NCBI RefSeq assembly: GCF_902813185.1
Contig: NZ_LR778301.1
Coordinates: forward strand, 1,178,001-1,242,000
Reading direction: 5' to 3'
Length of the DNA stretch: 64,000 nt
Origin: Denitratisoma oestradiolicum
GTDB taxonomy: Bacteria > Pseudomonadota > Gammaproteobacteria > Burkholderiales > Rhodocyclaceae
Of this stretch, positions 8,489-18,236 are shown in pieces (position 1 is the stretch's first letter; each line of letters opens with the position of its first letter). A program made the position numbers and the translations under genes. Under the pieces are notes generated by a model, which was not told where the DNA came from, did not search any database, and was given only the letters and a program-made list of their open reading frames with translations.

Positions 8489-9844
8489 ATGATTCCAACC
8501 ATTGATTTCCAACGCCGTTGTAATGCAGGTCCCGTTACCGCAGTCGACGACTTCGATCTCGAACTTGCCTTCAAGGTACGCGAGTTGGTGGCCGAATACG
8601 ATATCAAATACACCCCAAACCAGCTTATAGTTGATGACCGAACTGCTGATGCTATTTTTGAAGCTGGGTTGGACTTGCTGTCTTCTGTTGGTCTGCATCA
8701 TCAGCAAACTGGCCGCGTTGTGCAATACAACCGGGAGGAGCTAGTCCAGATTGCCGCTGAGTCGAAGGCTAATCCAGCCTGCGTTACGTTGGGTAAAGGC
8801 ACGGACAAAATGTCCTTGCGTTATCGCAAGGGTAGCGATACCTGGGCACCGACTAATTACGGCGGCCCCTCCGGCGTTGCTGATCCGGAATGGTTTATTC
8901 CCTACGTGCAATCGTTCGCGCAAGAGTCTCATGTTAAAGGTATTGGGATCTGTCCCGGCATCCCACGTTTAGGCGAAATTGATCCTAAGGCTGGCACTCT
9001 GTCAGAGGTTGCTATTTCACTATGGGAGCAAGAAGCATTACGCGAGGCGCTTAAGCGTGCGGGGCGGCTAGATATGAATCTTGGCCTGCTCTGCACCGCA
9101 AGCACAGCAGGTGGAACCATGTCAGTGATGTCGGCTGGCTACAGAGATGCCCGAAATACGCAAATCGGCATCCATATCATGCCGGAGCAGAAACTCGGTT
9201 GGAATCCACTGTTGCTTGCACAGTACTGCGAAATCAACGGTATCGAACCCTGGCAAAGTTCGATGTCTTGCATTGGCGGTCTGTGCCGTGACGGCGCCGA
9301 GGTAGCGGTCACCATGATTGCTAATGCAGTTGGCCAGATGAGTTACGGCAAGGGTTCGACCATGAGTATCTTTGCTAGCCATCTGAGTGGTGCTTATGCA
9401 ACACGTGAGAGCAATTGGGCCGTTGGAGCTGCGTCTCGTGCCTCGGAGCAAAACATGGGCTTGGCTATCGGCACCACTCTTTCGGGAACTGAGCCTGCCT
9501 GGCGCACGCCGCTTGCGTTGCTGCAGGCTGCCGGGCAGGCTGTAGTTTATGTGGCTAGCGGTCTCTCATACGCATGGATCTCAGGTCACACTGGTCTCGA
9601 AGCCAGGTTGATTGGAGAAATGATGGATGTCCTTGCGGGCTATCCAGCCGATAAGGCCAACGAACTTGGGCTGCGTATTCTGGCCCGGGTCGAAGAAGAG
9701 GCGGCGAAGTTACCTGAAACGCGCAAGCAGCGTCCATTCCCGGAAGTCTACGATCTTGATACGGTAAAACCCAAGCAGGATTATGAGACTGGCTGTCTGC
9801 GCATGCGTGACGAGCTGCACAAGCTGGGCATGCCTTACCGTTAA
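8489..9844 (+). CDS. MtmB-like corrinoid methyltransferase lacking pyrrolysine (candidate EmtA-type)
   Basis: A 451-residue protein whose N-terminus (ELVAEYDIKYTPNQLIVDD ... GLDLLSSVGLH) and C-terminus (GHTGLEARLIGEMM ... YDLDTVKPKQDY ... LHKLGMPYR) follow monomethylamine methyltransferase MtmB closely. No in-frame TAG occurs. By eye, pyrrolysine 202 of MtmB (GMGV-Pyl-GPETS) aligns with G199 in DMNLGLLCTAS. It therefore belongs to a non-pyrrolysine branch with a different methyl substrate. It is encoded 32 nt after its corrinoid protein. Denitratisoma uses the B12-dependent system EmtABCD to methylate estrogens to androgens. The steroid genes nearby make an Emt-like role attractive but unproven. 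The enzyme would exchange methyl between Co and substrate in the cytoplasm. Confidence 0.8.
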   Translation: MIPTIDFQRRCNAGPVTAVDDFDLELAFKVRELVAEYDIKYTPNQLIVDDRTADAIFEAGLDLLSSVGLHHQQTGRVVQYNREELVQIAAESKANPACVTLGKGTDKMSLRYRKGSDTWAPTNYGGPSGVADPEWFIPYVQSFAQESHVKGIGICPGIPRLGEIDPKAGTLSEVAISLWEQEALREALKRAGRLDMNLGLLCTASTAGGTMSVMSAGYRDARNTQIGIHIMPEQKLGWNPLLLAQYCEINGIEPWQSSMSCIGGLCRDGAEVAVTMIANAVGQMSYGKGSTMSIFASHLSGAYATRESNWAVGAASRASEQNMGLAIGTTLSGTEPAWRTPLALLQAAGQAVVYVASGLSYAWISGHTGLEARLIGEMMDVLAGYPADKANELGLRILARVEEEAAKLPETRKQRPFPEVYDLDTVKPKQDYETGCLRMRDELHKLGMPYR

Positions 9845-9962
9845 TCCGACCACCGAGCACGGGCCGGTCCATTCTCATTTCTTGGTGGATTTGTCGGAGT
9901 GGCCTGGCCTGTGCGGTGGCCCTTAGGGGCCCGCAAGGTACTCATATTCTCGGGAACAGAAC

Positions 9963-11234
9963 ATGTTCAACAGCAGTGAAACTATCGCCGGATTCGACGA
10001 GGCCCTCTGGGAAGCGGTGTTATCCGAACAACAGCGCCAAGAGGATCATTTGGAGCTGATTGCCTCGGAGAATTACTGCAGCCCGCGGGTACTCGAGGCC
10101 CAGGGTAGTGTATTGACCAACAAATATGCTGAAGGTTATCCGGGACGGCGGTACTACGGTGGTTGTGAGCATGTGGACGTCGCCGAGCGACTTGCCATCG
10201 ATCGCGCCCGCGCCCTGTTTGGGGCCGACTATGCCAATGTACAGCCCCATGCAGGTTCCCAAGCTAACGCCGCAGTTTATCTGGCTCTGCTCAACCCAGG
10301 GGATACAATCCTGGGAATGAGCTTAGCTCATGGGGGCCACTTGACCCATGGGGCGAAACCCAATTTTTCCGGACGAACATATAACGCCATTCAGTATGGG
10401 CTTGACCCCGCGTCGGGCATGCTCGACTACGCGATCATGCGGAAGCTTGCGCTGGAGCACCGCCCTAAATTGATCGTTGCCGGCTTCTCGGCCTATTCAA
10501 GAGTCGTTGACTGGCAGAAGTTCCGAGATGTCGCTGACGAGGTTGGCGCATGGCTGATGGTGGACATGGCCCATGTCGCCGGTTTGGTGGCCACAGGTCT
10601 GTATCCGAATCCCGTACCCGTCGCCGATGTGGTGACCACGACAACCCATAAAACCCTGCGTGGCCCCAGGGGGGGGATGATTCTTGCTCGGGCCAATTCA
10701 GAACTAGAAAAGAAACTGGATTCGGCTATCTTCCCCGGCATTCAGGGGGGGCCCTTGATGCATGTGATTGCGGCCAAGGCGGTTGCTCTAAAGGAGGCTT
10801 TGGCCCCGGACTTTGTCGTCTATCAGCGTCAGGTGATTGATAACGCGCGGGCTATGGCGCGCACGATGGAAAGCCGCGGCTATCGAATCGTTTCCGGCGG
10901 TACGGACAACCATATGTTCCTGGTGGATCTGACCGGCAGGGACATTACCGGTAAGGATGCCGAGGCGGCCCTTGGCCGTGCGTTTATCACCGTAAATAAG
11001 AATGCTGTGCCGAATGATCCACGTAGTCCCTTTGTGACTAGCGGCATACGTATTGGTACACCTGCGATGACGACGAGGGGATTTGGTGTCCGAGAATCGG
11101 AAGACCTCTCGGAGTGGATTTGCGATGTCCTGGATCGGCCGGCGGATGGCGCAACAATTGTGGCCGTCAGACAAAATGTACTGGATCTTTGCAGGCGGCA
11201 TCCAGTGTATAGGGTCATGGCATCTGATATTTAA
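9963..11234 (+). CDS. glyA: GlyA, serine hydroxymethyltransferase
   Basis: A 423-residue PLP enzyme converting serine and THF to glycine and 5,10-methylene-THF. Landmarks are [35 protein letters not shown], and [14 protein letters not shown] with the PLP lysine at about K230. The 118-nt gap from the methyltransferase holds a GC hairpin (GGCCC-TTAG-GGGCC) but no obvious terminator, so the gene may be co-transcribed with the corrinoid system. It provides one-carbon units for metF and metH. Composition is intermediate between the AT-richer operon before it and the very GC-rich metH after it. Confidence 0.96.
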   Translation: MFNSSETIAGFDEALWEAVLSEQQRQEDHLELIASENYCSPRVLEAQGSVLTNKYAEGYPGRRYYGGCEHVDVAERLAIDRARALFGADYANVQPHAGSQANAAVYLALLNPGDTILGMSLAHGGHLTHGAKPNFSGRTYNAIQYGLDPASGMLDYAIMRKLALEHRPKLIVAGFSAYSRVVDWQKFRDVADEVGAWLMVDMAHVAGLVATGLYPNPVPVADVVTTTTHKTLRGPRGGMILARANSELEKKLDSAIFPGIQGGPLMHVIAAKAVALKEALAPDFVVYQRQVIDNARAMARTMESRGYRIVSGGTDNHMFLVDLTGRDITGKDAEAALGRAFITVNKNAVPNDPRSPFVTSGIRIGTPAMTTRGFGVRESEDLSEWICDVLDRPADGATIVAVRQNVLDLCRRHPVYRVMASDI

Positions 11235-11236
11235 TA

Positions 11237-14200
11237 ATGCTGAGTCGAATGTCAGATCCTTCTACCTCGCCCCCCCAGCCCGACCGCAGCGCCGAGCTGC
11301 GCGCCCTGGCGGCCCGCCGCCTGCTGATCCTGGATGGCGCCATGGGCACCATGATCCAGCGCCACGGCCTCTCCGAGGCGGACTACCGAGGGGCCCGCTT
11401 CCGGGATCACGACAAGGACCTGAAGGGCAACAACGACCTGCTGCTGCTGACCCGGCCGGAAGTGATCGCCGGCATCCACGAGGCCTACCTGGAGGCCGGC
11501 GCCGACATACTGGAGACCAACACCTTCAACGCCACCCGCATTTCCCAGGGGGAGTACGGCCTGGAGTCCCTGGCCTACGAACTGAATGTGGCCGGGGCGC
11601 GGCTGGCGCGGCAGGCGGCGGACAAGCACTCGACGGCGGACAAGCCTCGCTTCGTGGCCGGGGTGATCGGCCCCACCGGGCGCACCGCCTCCCTGTCGCC
11701 GGACGTGAACGACACCAGCTTCCGCAGCGTTACCTTCGACGAGCTGGTGGACAACTACGTGGAGGCGGCCCGGGGCCTCACCGACGGGGGCGCCGACATC
11801 CTGCTGGTGGAGACGGTGTTCGACACCCTCAACGCCAAGGCCGCCCTGTTTGCCCTGGAACGCTTTTTCGACCAGGCTGGGCGGCGCTGGCCCATCATGA
11901 TCTCCGGCACCATCACCGATGCCGCCGGCCGCACCCTTTCGGGCCAGACCCCGGAAGCCTTCTGGAACTCCCTGCGCCACGCCCGGCCTCTTTCCTTCGG
12001 CTTCAACTGCGCCCTGGGGGCCAAGGAACTGCGCCAGCACGTGGAGGAACTGTCCCGCATCTGCGACTGCCTGGTCTCCGCCCATCCCAACGCCGGCCTG
12101 CCCAATGCCTTCGGCGGCTACGACGAGACCCCGGAAATGCTGGCCGAGGCAATCGGCGAATGGGCCCGCAGCGGCCTGGTGAATATCGTCGGCGGCTGCT
12201 GCGGCACCGCGCCGGAACACATCCGCGCCATTGCCCAGCAGGTAGCGGCGGCCACGCCCCGGGTGCCGCCCGCCATCGAACCCCGGCTGCGCCTGTCGGG
12301 CCTGGAGCCCTTCAACGTGGGCCCCGAGTCCCTGTTCGTCAACGTCGGGGAGCGCACCAACGTCACCGGCTCCAAGGCCTTCGCCCGCATGATCATGGAG
12401 GGCCGCTTCGAGGACGCCCTGGCCGTAGGCCGGCAGCAGGTGGAGAACGGCGCCCAGGTGGTGGATGTGAACATGGACGAGGCCATGCTGGATTCCCAGG
12501 CCGCCATGGTGCAGTTCCTCAACCGGGTGGCCTGCGAACCCGACATCGCCCGGGTGCCCCTGATGCTGGACTCCTCCAAGTGGGAGGTGATCGAGGCGGG
12601 CCTGAAGTGCGTCCAGGGCAAGGGCATCGTCAATTCCATCTCCATGAAGGAGGGCGAGGCCAAGTTTCTGGAGCAGGCCCGGCTGGCGCGGCGCTACGGC
12701 GCCGCGGTGATCGTCATGGCCTTCGACGAGCAGGGCCAGGCCGACACCTTCGCCCGCAAGACCCAGATCTGCCAGCGGGCCTACGAACTGCTGGTGGCGG
12801 ACGGCTTCCCGGCCGAGGACATCATTTTCGACCCCAACATCTTCGCCATCGCCACCGGCATTCCCGAACACGACAACTACGCGGTGGATTTCATCCAGTC
12901 CGTGGCCTGGATCAAGGAACATCTGCCCCTGGCCAAGACCAGCGGCGGCGTCTCCAATGTCAGTTTCTCCTTCCGCGGCAACGAGCCGGTGCGGGAAGCG
13001 ATCCACACCGTGTTCCTCTACCACGCGGTCCAGGCCGGGCTCACCATGGGCATCGTCAATGCCGGCCAGTTGGGCGTCTATGACGACCTGGAGCCGGCGC
13101 TGCGGGAGAAGGTGGAGGACGTGGTGCTGAACCGCAAGCCGGGGGCAGGGGATGCCCTGGTGGAATTCGCCCAGACCCTAAAAGACAAATTCGGGGGCCA
13201 GGCCAGGGAGCAGGTGCAGGACCTGGCCTGGCGTCAGTGGGCGGTGGAAAAGCGCCTGGAGCATGCCATGGTCAAGGGCATCACCGACTACGTGGTGGCC
13301 GACACCGAGGAATGCCGGGCCGCCCTGGCGGCAGCGGGCAAGCCGCCCCTGGCGGTGATCGAAGGCCCGCTGATGAACGGCATGAATGTGGTCGGCGACC
13401 TGTTCGGCGCCGGCAAGATGTTCCTGCCCCAGGTGGTCAAGTCGGCCCGTGTGATGAAGCAGGCCGTGGCCCATTTGGTGCCCTACATCGAGGAAGAGAA
13501 GGCCCGCACCGGCGCCACCTCCAAGGGCCGGGTGGTGATGGCCACGGTGAAGGGCGACGTGCACGATATCGGCAAGAACATCGTCGGCGTGGTACTGGGC
13601 TGCAATGGCTACGACGTGGTGGACCTGGGGGTGATGGTGTCCTGCGACAAGATTCTCGCCGCCGCACGGGAACAGGAAGCCCAGGTGATCGGCCTGTCGG
13701 GCCTGATCACTCCCTCCCTGGAGGAAATGAGCCACGTGGCCGCCGAGATGGAGCGCCTGGGCTTTGGTGCCACTCAAGGCCAGGAGGCGATTCCCCTGCT
13801 GATTGGCGGCGCCACCACCAGCCGGGCCCATACCGCGGTCAAGATCGCCCCCGCCTACAGCGGCCCGGTGATCTACGTGCCTGACGCCTCCCGCGCCGTG
13901 GGGGTGGTGACCAAGCTGCTCTCCCTCGACCAGGCCGCCGACTACAAGGCCGAGATCGCCGTCGATTACGAGCGGGTGCGCCAGCAGCACGGCCAGAAGA
14001 AGGGCGTGGCGATGGTGAGCCTGGAACAGGCCCGGGCCAACGCCCCCCGCCTGGACTATGGGCCCGTCACACCGAAGCATCTGGGCGTGACCGTGTTGCG
14101 CGACATCGACCTGGCGACCCTGGCCCGCTACATCGACTGGGGCCCCTTCTTCCAGACCTGGGATCTGGCGGGCAGCTACCCCAAGATCCTGGAGGACGCC

Positions 14201-14968
14201 ACCGTGGGCGAAGCGGCCCGCAACGTTTTCCGCGACGGCCAGGAGATGCTGGCCCAGATCATCGCTGAGGGCTGGATCAGGGCCAACGCGGTGTTCGGCC
14301 TGTTCCCCGCCAACGGCCGCGGCGACGACATCGAGTTCTATGGCGACGAGCAGCGCCAGACGCCCCTGATGACCTGGCACGGCCTGCGCCAGCAACACCA
14401 GCGGCCCGAGGGCAAGGCCAACGAATGTCTGTCCGATTTCGTCGCGCCGCGGGGGACCGCCGACTATGCCGGCGCCTTCGCCTGCACCGCCGGTATCGGC
14501 ATCGAGCGGAAGCTGGCGGAGTTCGCGGCGGCCCACGACGACTACCGGGCCATCATGCTCAAGTCCCTGGCCGACCGTCTGGCCGAGGCCTGCGCCGAAT
14601 GGCTGCACGAGCGGGTGAGAAAGGACTACTGGGGCTACGGCGCCGACGAGGCCCTCAGCAACGAGGAATTGATCGCCGAGAAATACCAGGGCATCCGCCC
14701 GGCCCCGGGCTATCCGGCCTGCCCGGACCATACCGCCAAGGGAGCGCTTTTCCACCTGCTGGATGCAAGCGCCAACGCGGGCATGGGCCTTACCGAGAGC
14801 TATGCCATGACCCCGGCGGCATCCGTCGCCGGCTTCTACCTGGCCCATCCCCAGGCCCGCTATTTTGCCGTCAGCAAGATCGGCCGGGACCAGCTGGAGG
14901 ATTGGGCACTACGGAACGGCATGGCCGTCGCCGAGGCGGAGCGCTGGCTGGCGCCTCTGTGTCATTGA
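11237..14968 (+). CDS. metH: MetH, cobalamin-dependent methionine synthase
   Basis: A full-length 1243-residue four-module enzyme: homocysteine/Zn domain ([10 protein letters not shown] and [11 protein letters not shown] carry zinc cysteines, residues about 1-330), methyl-THF domain ([14 protein letters not shown], from about 360), cobalamin domain with [10 protein letters not shown] near residue 772, and activation domain with [16 protein letters not shown] near 1153. It transfers the methyl of 5-methyl-THF to homocysteine. The ATG at 11237 is 2 nt after the glyA stop; an in-frame ATG at 11249 is also possible. Base composition is far more GC-rich than its neighbours on both sides. Confidence 0.98.
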   Translation: MLSRMSDPSTSPPQPDRSAELRALAARRLLILDGAMGTMIQRHGLSEADYRGARFRDHDKDLKGNNDLLLLTRPEVIAGIHEAYLEAGADILETNTFNATRISQGEYGLESLAYELNVAGARLARQAADKHSTADKPRFVAGVIGPTGRTASLSPDVNDTSFRSVTFDELVDNYVEAARGLTDGGADILLVETVFDTLNAKAALFALERFFDQAGRRWPIMISGTITDAAGRTLSGQTPEAFWNSLRHARPLSFGFNCALGAKELRQHVEELSRICDCLVSAHPNAGLPNAFGGYDETPEMLAEAIGEWARSGLVNIVGGCCGTAPEHIRAIAQQVAAATPRVPPAIEPRLRLSGLEPFNVGPESLFVNVGERTNVTGSKAFARMIMEGRFEDALAVGRQQVENGAQVVDVNMDEAMLDSQAAMVQFLNRVACEPDIARVPLMLDSSKWEVIEAGLKCVQGKGIVNSISMKEGEAKFLEQARLARRYGAAVIVMAFDEQGQADTFARKTQICQRAYELLVADGFPAEDIIFDPNIFAIATGIPEHDNYAVDFIQSVAWIKEHLPLAKTSGGVSNVSFSFRGNEPVREAIHTVFLYHAVQAGLTMGIVNAGQLGVYDDLEPALREKVEDVVLNRKPGAGDALVEFAQTLKDKFGGQAREQVQDLAWRQWAVEKRLEHAMVKGITDYVVADTEECRAALAAAGKPPLAVIEGPLMNGMNVVGDLFGAGKMFLPQVVKSARVMKQAVAHLVPYIEEEKARTGATSKGRVVMATVKGDVHDIGKNIVGVVLGCNGYDVVDLGVMVSCDKILAAAREQEAQVIGLSGLITPSLEEMSHVAAEMERLGFGATQGQEAIPLLIGGATTSRAHTAVKIAPAYSGPVIYVPDASRAVGVVTKLLSLDQAADYKAEIAVDYERVRQQHGQKKGVAMVSLEQARANAPRLDYGPVTPKHLGVTVLRDIDLATLARYIDWGPFFQTWDLAGSYPKILEDATVGEAARNVFRDGQEMLAQIIAEGWIRANAVFGLFPANGRGDDIEFYGDEQRQTPLMTWHGLRQQHQRPEGKANECLSDFVAPRGTADYAGAFACTAGIGIERKLAEFAAAHDDYRAIMLKSLADRLAEACAEWLHERVRKDYWGYGADEALSNEELIAEKYQGIRPAPGYPACPDHTAKGALFHLLDASANAGMGLTESYAMTPAASVAGFYLAHPQARYFAVSKIGRDQLEDWALRNGMAVAEAERWLAPLCH

Positions 14969-15035
14969 TGTGGGTAGAGAATTGTTATGTGGTCGTTAAA
15001 AACACTTATGAATATTTTATTTAAGGGGCATGCAT

Positions 15036-15860
15036 ATGACCATGAGAAATAAAGTGATCGTTGTGACGGGTGCAGGCTCTGGTATGGGAAGTGCGATTGT
15101 TCAAAGATTTGGAGCAGAAAGTGCAAGTGTTGTGTCGGTTGATTTAGATGAGGCGACCGCTCTTGCAGCAGTCAGGCTAATTCCTAAGGAAAGAGCAATC
15201 GCCGTTGGATGCGATGTTAGTAACAGTGTGACTGTTGAAGGGGTAATCGCAAATGTAGAGAACCGCTTCGGTAGGGTCGATGTATTAGTTAATTGTGCGG
15301 GAATCGCCAATGCACCTGGCGATGGTTTTGACAAGTATCTTGATCGGCTTAACAAGCGGATTGATCAAATAAAGTCAGGAATTCAACCGGATATTTTTCC
15401 AGATCTGATTACTGATATGTCGGACGATGGGTTCTGGAAAGTGCTTAAAGTTGATCTTGGTGGACCATTCTATTTTTGCCGGGAAGTTGTTCGACTGATG
15501 ATAAAAACGAATACGGCTGGTGCAATAGTAAATATAGCCAGTACATCAGCCCAGTCGGGCGAAGGTCCACTGCACTACGTGGCTGCTAAAGCAGGACTTC
15601 TGGGATTGACAAAAAGTCTTGCACGGGAACTTGGACCTCGAGGAATCCGGGTAAATGCAATATGTCCTGGGGCCACGAATACGCCAATGATCCAACAAAT
15701 CCCAGATGAATGGCGGCAGTCAATGATTCAGAGTGCGGTGCTTGAAAGATTGGTTGAGCCCGACGAAATCGCAGAAACAGTTATGTTTTTAGCATCAAAT
15801 CAAGCATCAGCTTTCACTGGTCAGACATTAGGAGCTAATTGTGGAAGTTTCTTCATTTGA
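15036..15860 (+). CDS. Short-chain dehydrogenase/reductase (steroid side-chain operon)
   Basis: A 274-residue SDR with TGAGSGMG nucleotide-binding motif, NCAG, and Y/K catalytic pair in LHYVAAKAGL after the Ser-bearing NIASTSAQSG. About 30 extra residues (roughly 97-127, GFDKYLDRLNKRIDQIKSG...) follow NCAGIAN, an insertion seen in some steroid and secondary-alcohol SDRs. Three nested ATGs (15030, 15036, 15042) exist; AAGGGG is best spaced for 15036. It opens an AT-richer operon ending with an acyl-CoA ligase. Likely oxidises a hydroxyl on a steroid side chain or its CoA thioester; substrate not determinable. Confidence 0.85.
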   Translation: MTMRNKVIVVTGAGSGMGSAIVQRFGAESASVVSVDLDEATALAAVRLIPKERAIAVGCDVSNSVTVEGVIANVENRFGRVDVLVNCAGIANAPGDGFDKYLDRLNKRIDQIKSGIQPDIFPDLITDMSDDGFWKVLKVDLGGPFYFCREVVRLMIKTNTAGAIVNIASTSAQSGEGPLHYVAAKAGLLGLTKSLARELGPRGIRVNAICPGATNTPMIQQIPDEWRQSMIQSAVLERLVEPDEIAETVMFLASNQASAFTGQTLGANCGSFFI

Positions 15861-15872
15861 GGTTCAATTGCC

Positions 15873-16670
15873 ATGAGCAAACGTATGGAAAACATGATTG
15901 CATTTATCACAGGCGGCTCCAGTGGTATTGGGAGAGCAACTGCCCATCGAATGGCAACAGAAGGTGCCACTGTTGTGATTTGTTCGAGAACAGAGGCAAA
16001 CCTCAAAAAAGTAGTCGATGAAATACATGCAGCAGGCGGCAAGGCAAGCTATGTCGTCGCAGATGTTACTTCCGAGAAAAATATTACCCTTGCCATTGAG
16101 GGGGTTGCAGAGAAGTTCAGCAGAATTGATGTTCTTGTAAATAATGCCATGACAGTCGCTTGGGGCTCCATCGAAGAAAGCGACAGCCAGACTTGGGCGG
16201 CCAACATCAACGGTTCCCTAAACAGCGTTTATTACGGAACGAAAGCAGTGCTTCCTCTAATGAAGAGGCAGCGAGGGGGCTCTATTATAAATGTCTCGTC
16301 CATCGTGGCCTTGCTTGGTGCACCGGGTATGAGCGGCTATGCAGCAGCTAAATCTGGTGTTGTCGGATTTAGTAGAGTTGCCGCATTGGAGGGGGCTCAA
16401 TCGAATATCAGGGTAAATGTGGTGATTCCTGGTGCTATAGCAACTCCACCCACACTTGCTTCTGTGCCAGATTCAGAATCCCTGCACAGAATGGAAAGTG
16501 AAATACCACTAAAGCGCCTCGGCAGTGCCGAGGAGATAGCTGCAACTATTACCTTTCTCGCCACCCGGGACGCAGGCTATATCACTGGATCGGTGATTGT
16601 GGCAGACGGAGGAAAGTCATGTGAGTTGTCCGTAGCTACCGCTCCTTTGGAGTCATTAAAAAATATATGA
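15873..16670 (+). CDS. Short-chain dehydrogenase/reductase, second in operon
   Basis: A 265-residue classical SDR: TGGSSGIG at about residues 14-21, NNAM, Ser in NVSSIVALLG and the Tyr-Lys pair in GYAAAKSGV, with a C-terminal GSVIVADGGKS. It starts 12 nt after the preceding SDR. Two SDRs next to MaoC-type hydratases and a thiolase-fold lyase suggest beta-hydroxyacyl-CoA or ring-hydroxyl oxidation in the same pathway. Confidence 0.85.
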   Translation: MSKRMENMIAFITGGSSGIGRATAHRMATEGATVVICSRTEANLKKVVDEIHAAGGKASYVVADVTSEKNITLAIEGVAEKFSRIDVLVNNAMTVAWGSIEESDSQTWAANINGSLNSVYYGTKAVLPLMKRQRGGSIINVSSIVALLGAPGMSGYAAAKSGVVGFSRVAALEGAQSNIRVNVVIPGAIATPPTLASVPDSESLHRMESEIPLKRLGSAEEIAATITFLATRDAGYITGSVIVADGGKSCELSVATAPLESLKNI

Positions 16671-16691
16671 TGTACATGGAGTGCTGACAAT

Positions 16692-17672
16692 ATGACTATT
16701 AATTCAATCTCAGAACATGTCCAACGGATGGTTGGGACTGAGTACGGGCTCGTGTATTCCTGGGACAAGGTAAACCTACCCATGATCCGACAGTGGTGTG
16801 AAGCCATGGGAAATGAAAGCCCAATTTATCAGGTGTCAACGGATGGCACCTACGTGGCGCCTCCCACAATGATGCAGGTTTGGGTATTAGCAGGACTGAA
16901 TGGGAAACTTCCTCCCGGTTCCTCTCAGCGTAGCCCATTCGAAGCAGTCGATCTCCTTCTGGAAAATGGGTTCCCTGCAGTAGTAGCTGTTAACTGTGAG
17001 CAGGAATATTTTAGATATGCCCGAGTTGGAGAGTCCCTGAAGTTTTTAGGGCATTTAGAGACTGTTAGTGAATTGAAGACTACAGCACTTGGAACTGGCC
17101 ATTTTGTTACCAATCGAATGGAGTTCTTCAACGAAATAGACGAGCCTATTGGCGAGATGCGATTTCGGTTCTTTGTATATAAACCACATCAATGCACAGA
17201 GAGTGCTAAGGGTGGTGGTTCTCAAGAACAGAATGCCGAGAATGTGTTGCCCGTCAAGGAATGTCCCCCGCGACCAGGTGTTAGTCAGGACACAAAATTC
17301 TTTTGGGATGGACTAAAAGAAGGTAAGTTGCTTATTCAGCAATGCTCTCAGTGTAAAAAACTTCGGCATCCACCAGGCCCAGTATGCCCTACTTGCCACT
17401 CATTTGATTGGAACACCATTCAATCATCTGGAGAAGGGGTTGTTCATTCTTTTGTTGTGATGCATCACCCACAGGTTCCTGGTTACCAATATCCCCATCC
17501 AGTGTTGCTTGTTGAATTGAAAGAAGGTGTCAGAGTCGTTGCCGGACTGACAAAAATAAGTCATGAAGCTGTGAAAATAGGAATGCTTGTTATGCTGGAT
17601 TTTCTTAATGTAGCGGATGGTCTTGTTCTGCCTGCTTTTAGGCCAATGAGCTATTCGAGTGATGGAACCTAA
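16692..17672 (+). CDS. ChsH2-like MaoC hydratase-DUF35 fusion
   Basis: A 326-residue two-domain protein. Residues about 10-165 form a FAS1/MaoC-like hot-dog domain (PTMMQVWVLAGLNG, NCEQEYFRYARVGESL). Residues about 190-315 form a DUF35 rubredoxin-like zinc ribbon plus OB fold, with CSQC and CPTC zinc pairs and a VPGYQYPHPVLLVELKEG strand region. This is the architecture of Mycobacterium tuberculosis ChsH2 (Rv3542c), which pairs with ChsH1 as an enoyl-CoA hydratase and whose DUF35 domain docks the aldolase Ltp2. The matching ChsH1- and Ltp2-like genes follow directly, supporting the assignment. Confidence 0.82.
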   Translation: MTINSISEHVQRMVGTEYGLVYSWDKVNLPMIRQWCEAMGNESPIYQVSTDGTYVAPPTMMQVWVLAGLNGKLPPGSSQRSPFEAVDLLLENGFPAVVAVNCEQEYFRYARVGESLKFLGHLETVSELKTTALGTGHFVTNRMEFFNEIDEPIGEMRFRFFVYKPHQCTESAKGGGSQEQNAENVLPVKECPPRPGVSQDTKFFWDGLKEGKLLIQQCSQCKKLRHPPGPVCPTCHSFDWNTIQSSGEGVVHSFVVMHHPQVPGYQYPHPVLLVELKEGVRVVAGLTKISHEAVKIGMLVMLDFLNVADGLVLPAFRPMSYSSDGT

Positions 17673-17798
17673 GACTCGGTGTTCATGAAACTAAATTTTG
17701 GCTAATCATTTTATATATGCGAAAAGTATTTAATGTGTGAATGTTCTAGTTTCACCAATTCTGATCTACATCTTTGATACGGGAGAAGGGAAATAAAA

Positions 17799-18221
17799 AT
17801 GAGTTGGAGTACCGTTAGATTATTTGATCAGGTGTCTCAGGGAGAAACTCTTCCTGAATTGAAAATTCCAATTACGGTAAGGTTGATTGTTTCCACCGCA
17901 ATTGCGACTCGAGATTTTCAAAATGTTCATCACGATAAAGATGCAGCCATGGGACTCGGCTCACCGCATATTTTTATGAATATCCTAACGTCAAACGGTT
18001 TAGTTGAACGGTATGTTAGCGAGTGGGCTGGTCCTGGGGCAATTTTTAAAAAAGTCGCTATCAAACTTGGGGCACCGAATTTCCCTGGTGACATCATGTG
18101 TCTAAATGGCTCTGTTGTGAAAAAAACTACCGAAGATGAGCGTGAGTTGGAGTTGAAAATCGTAGGGACGAATTCACTTGGGAGCCATGTTACTGGTTTA
18201 GTTGTACTCCAATTGCCTTGA
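17799..18221 (+). CDS. ChsH1-like MaoC-family enoyl-CoA hydratase subunit
   Basis: A 140-residue single hot-dog protein with hydratase motif ATRDFQNVHHDKDAA (Asp and His of the catalytic dyad, about residues 34-48) and SPHIFMNI. Size and neighbourhood match ChsH1 (Rv3541c), which forms the active heteromer with ChsH2 and hydrates the C17-side-chain enoyl-CoA of C22 steroids. An AGGGAA ribosome site precedes the ATG. The 126-nt gap before it holds a long-loop inverted repeat, TGAAACTA at 17686-17693 and TAGTTTCA at 17747-17754. Confidence 0.82.
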   Translation: MSWSTVRLFDQVSQGETLPELKIPITVRLIVSTAIATRDFQNVHHDKDAAMGLGSPHIFMNILTSNGLVERYVSEWAGPGAIFKKVAIKLGAPNFPGDIMCLNGSVVKKTTEDERELELKIVGTNSLGSHVTGLVVLQLP

Positions 18222-18236
18222 TTGATGGGGAGTAGC

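Noticed and set aside
11083..14848. Very long open frames overlapping glyA/metH on both strands (for example 11083-13083 plus, 11252-13024 and 13178-14848 minus)
   Set aside because: They are shadows caused by the high GC of metH; products are low-complexity Gly/Arg/Pro-rich and match nothing.
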